Shown here in pieces: positions 13,737 through 14,506 of a stretch of 14,506 nucleotides of DNA (position 1 is the first letter of the stretch; each line of letters starts with the position of its first letter). The notes below the pieces were generated by a model. That model saw only the letters and a program-made list of their open reading frames with translations, was not told where the DNA came from and did not search any database. The position numbers and the translations under genes are program-made. Origin of the DNA: RGIG7179 sp051893555 (GTDB lineage Bacteria > Bacillota > Clostridia > Peptostreptococcales > Anaerovoracaceae); NCBI GenBank assembly GCA_051893555.1, contig JBJFHL010000026.1:1-14506 (forward strand). Reading direction: 5' to 3'.

Positions 13737-14506
13737 GTGGAAAATATAATGGATAATTTATCGGTAGCGATGCCGTTTTTCGTGATTTCATGGGTCGTGT
13801 TTATCGGAAGCACATTGTGGAAACCGCAGAAGTTCAGAAACAGCATATTTCTTATGAATGCATTGTTTTTTACCGTGTTTTTCATCGCTGCACTGGCGGG
13901 AGAGCACATGGGAACCGTGTTGCTGGCTGCGTTTCTGCTTGCATTTCTGGCACTTCTTCTGGTACCGATAATGTTAATCATAAATGGCATTGTGATGACA
14001 AAGAAAGAAGCAAAGTCATTGGGAAATCTTTTGTCACTGCTTTTAGGTCTGGTGATTGGTGCCGGTGAGATCGCATATTTTGTAGGATTCGCATTGGAAA
14101 TCCATTCTTTCAATCCGGAGTATACGGTAGCGAAGTTGATTGCTATATTTATCGGATCTTCCGTTCTGTATATCAGCGTTTGGATTCTTGCATTTGTGTT
14201 GTATATGATTTTCATACAGTTTATGCCACATATCAGAGAATTTGATTATCTTATCATTCACGGCGCAGGCCTGCTCAGAGGCGACAAGGTTTCAAAGCTG
14301 CTGGCAAATCGGATCGATAAAGCCATCAAGGTATATCACAAGAGTAAACGCAAACCTGTCATAATCCCAAGTGGTGGACAGGGTGGAGATGAGACCATTT
14401 CAGAAGCGGAGGCGATGAAACAATATCTCTTAGAACATGGAATTCCGGAAGAACACATTATACTCGAAGATCAGTCAAAAAATACAATGGAGAATCTTCA
14501 GAATTC
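13737..14506 (+). CDS. Membrane-anchored YdcF-family (DUF218) protein, 5' part only
   Basis: The reading frame stays open to the window edge, so the 3' end is missing; 256 residues are visible. The first 165 or so residues are hydrophobic, with roughly five membrane helices (for example FFVISWVVFIG, FFTVFFIAALAG, LLAAFLLAFLALLLVPIMLII, LAFVLYMIFIQF). From residue 172 the DUF218 domain starts: LIIHGAGLLRGDKVS, LLANRIDKAIKVYH, IIPSGGQGGDETISEAEAMKQYLLEHGIP, then the E-D-x-S-x-N-T-x-E-N-L motif. In SanA/YdcF relatives this domain is linked to the cell envelope, but its reaction is uncertain. GTG 13737 is preferred because AAGGTGA (13724-13730) lies six bases before it; ATG 13749 is the alternative. 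It may be read from the toxin-antitoxin promoter because no terminator intervenes. Confidence 0.86.
   Translation, partial: MENIMDNLSVAMPFFVISWVVFIGSTLWKPQKFRNSIFLMNALFFTVFFIAALAGEHMGTVLLAAFLLAFLALLLVPIMLIINGIVMTKKEAKSLGNLLSLLLGLVIGAGEIAYFVGFALEIHSFNPEYTVAKLIAIFIGSSVLYISVWILAFVLYMIFIQFMPHIREFDYLIIHGAGLLRGDKVSKLLANRIDKAIKVYHKSKRKPVIIPSGGQGGDETISEAEAMKQYLLEHGIPEEHIILEDQSKNTMENLQN

Noticed and set aside
14501..14506. Window ends exactly at an EcoRI site (GAATTC)
   Set aside because: Several other GAATTC sites occur inside the window, so it is not a complete digest fragment. The coincidence is not evidence of cloning.

Overview
The window reads as chromosomal DNA of a mid-GC Firmicute of the class Clostridia. 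The basis is strong AGGAGG-type ribosome sites, AT-rich intergenic promoters between moderately GC-rich genes, a Bmp-family nucleoside importer, and a YgiQ radical SAM protein. Anaerovoracaceae or Lachnospiraceae would fit, but the sequence alone does not settle the family. Every gene I can support lies on the plus strand, and no gap between genes exceeds about 130 bases.

Layout. (a) 1-55 is the 3' end of a group II intron: the end of domain V, then domain VI with a bulged branch-point A, then the 3' splice junction. (b) 56-5172 is a four-gene ABC importer of the Bmp/PnrA type: lipoprotein, fused double ATPase, and two permeases. A strong terminator after the lipoprotein gene probably sets lipoprotein above the membrane parts. 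The gene order matches the Bacillus nupNOPQ and Streptococcus bmpA-nupABC nucleoside importers. (c) 5197-5224 is a perfect 12-bp hairpin directly in front of ygiQ. (d) 5239-11073 is a tight run of four genes: ygiQ (radical SAM), a long-chain acyl-CoA-ligase-like AMP-forming enzyme, a beta-class DNA methyltransferase without a restriction partner, and a YitT membrane protein. The last three are nearly contiguous, with gaps of 3 and 1 bases. They appear to have their own promoter overlapping the ygiQ stop codon, and they end at a terminator. (e) 11199-12962 is a single Na/Pi-cotransporter-family gene with a PhoU-like tail and its own terminator. (f) 13009-13666 is a Phd/YefM-RelE/ParE toxin-antitoxin pair with a near-consensus promoter carrying a 13-bp tandem repeat. 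(g) 13737-14506 is the 5' part of a membrane-anchored YdcF/DUF218 gene that runs off the window.

Most genes are recognisable family members. The parts most worth a second look are the intron end abutting the importer promoter, the orphan DNA methyltransferase tied to a lipid-activating enzyme and a YitT protein with an odd C-terminal extension, and the start-codon and promoter architecture of the toxin-antitoxin pair. I found no CRISPR array, tRNA, rRNA, insertion sequence with terminal repeats, or convincing riboswitch.
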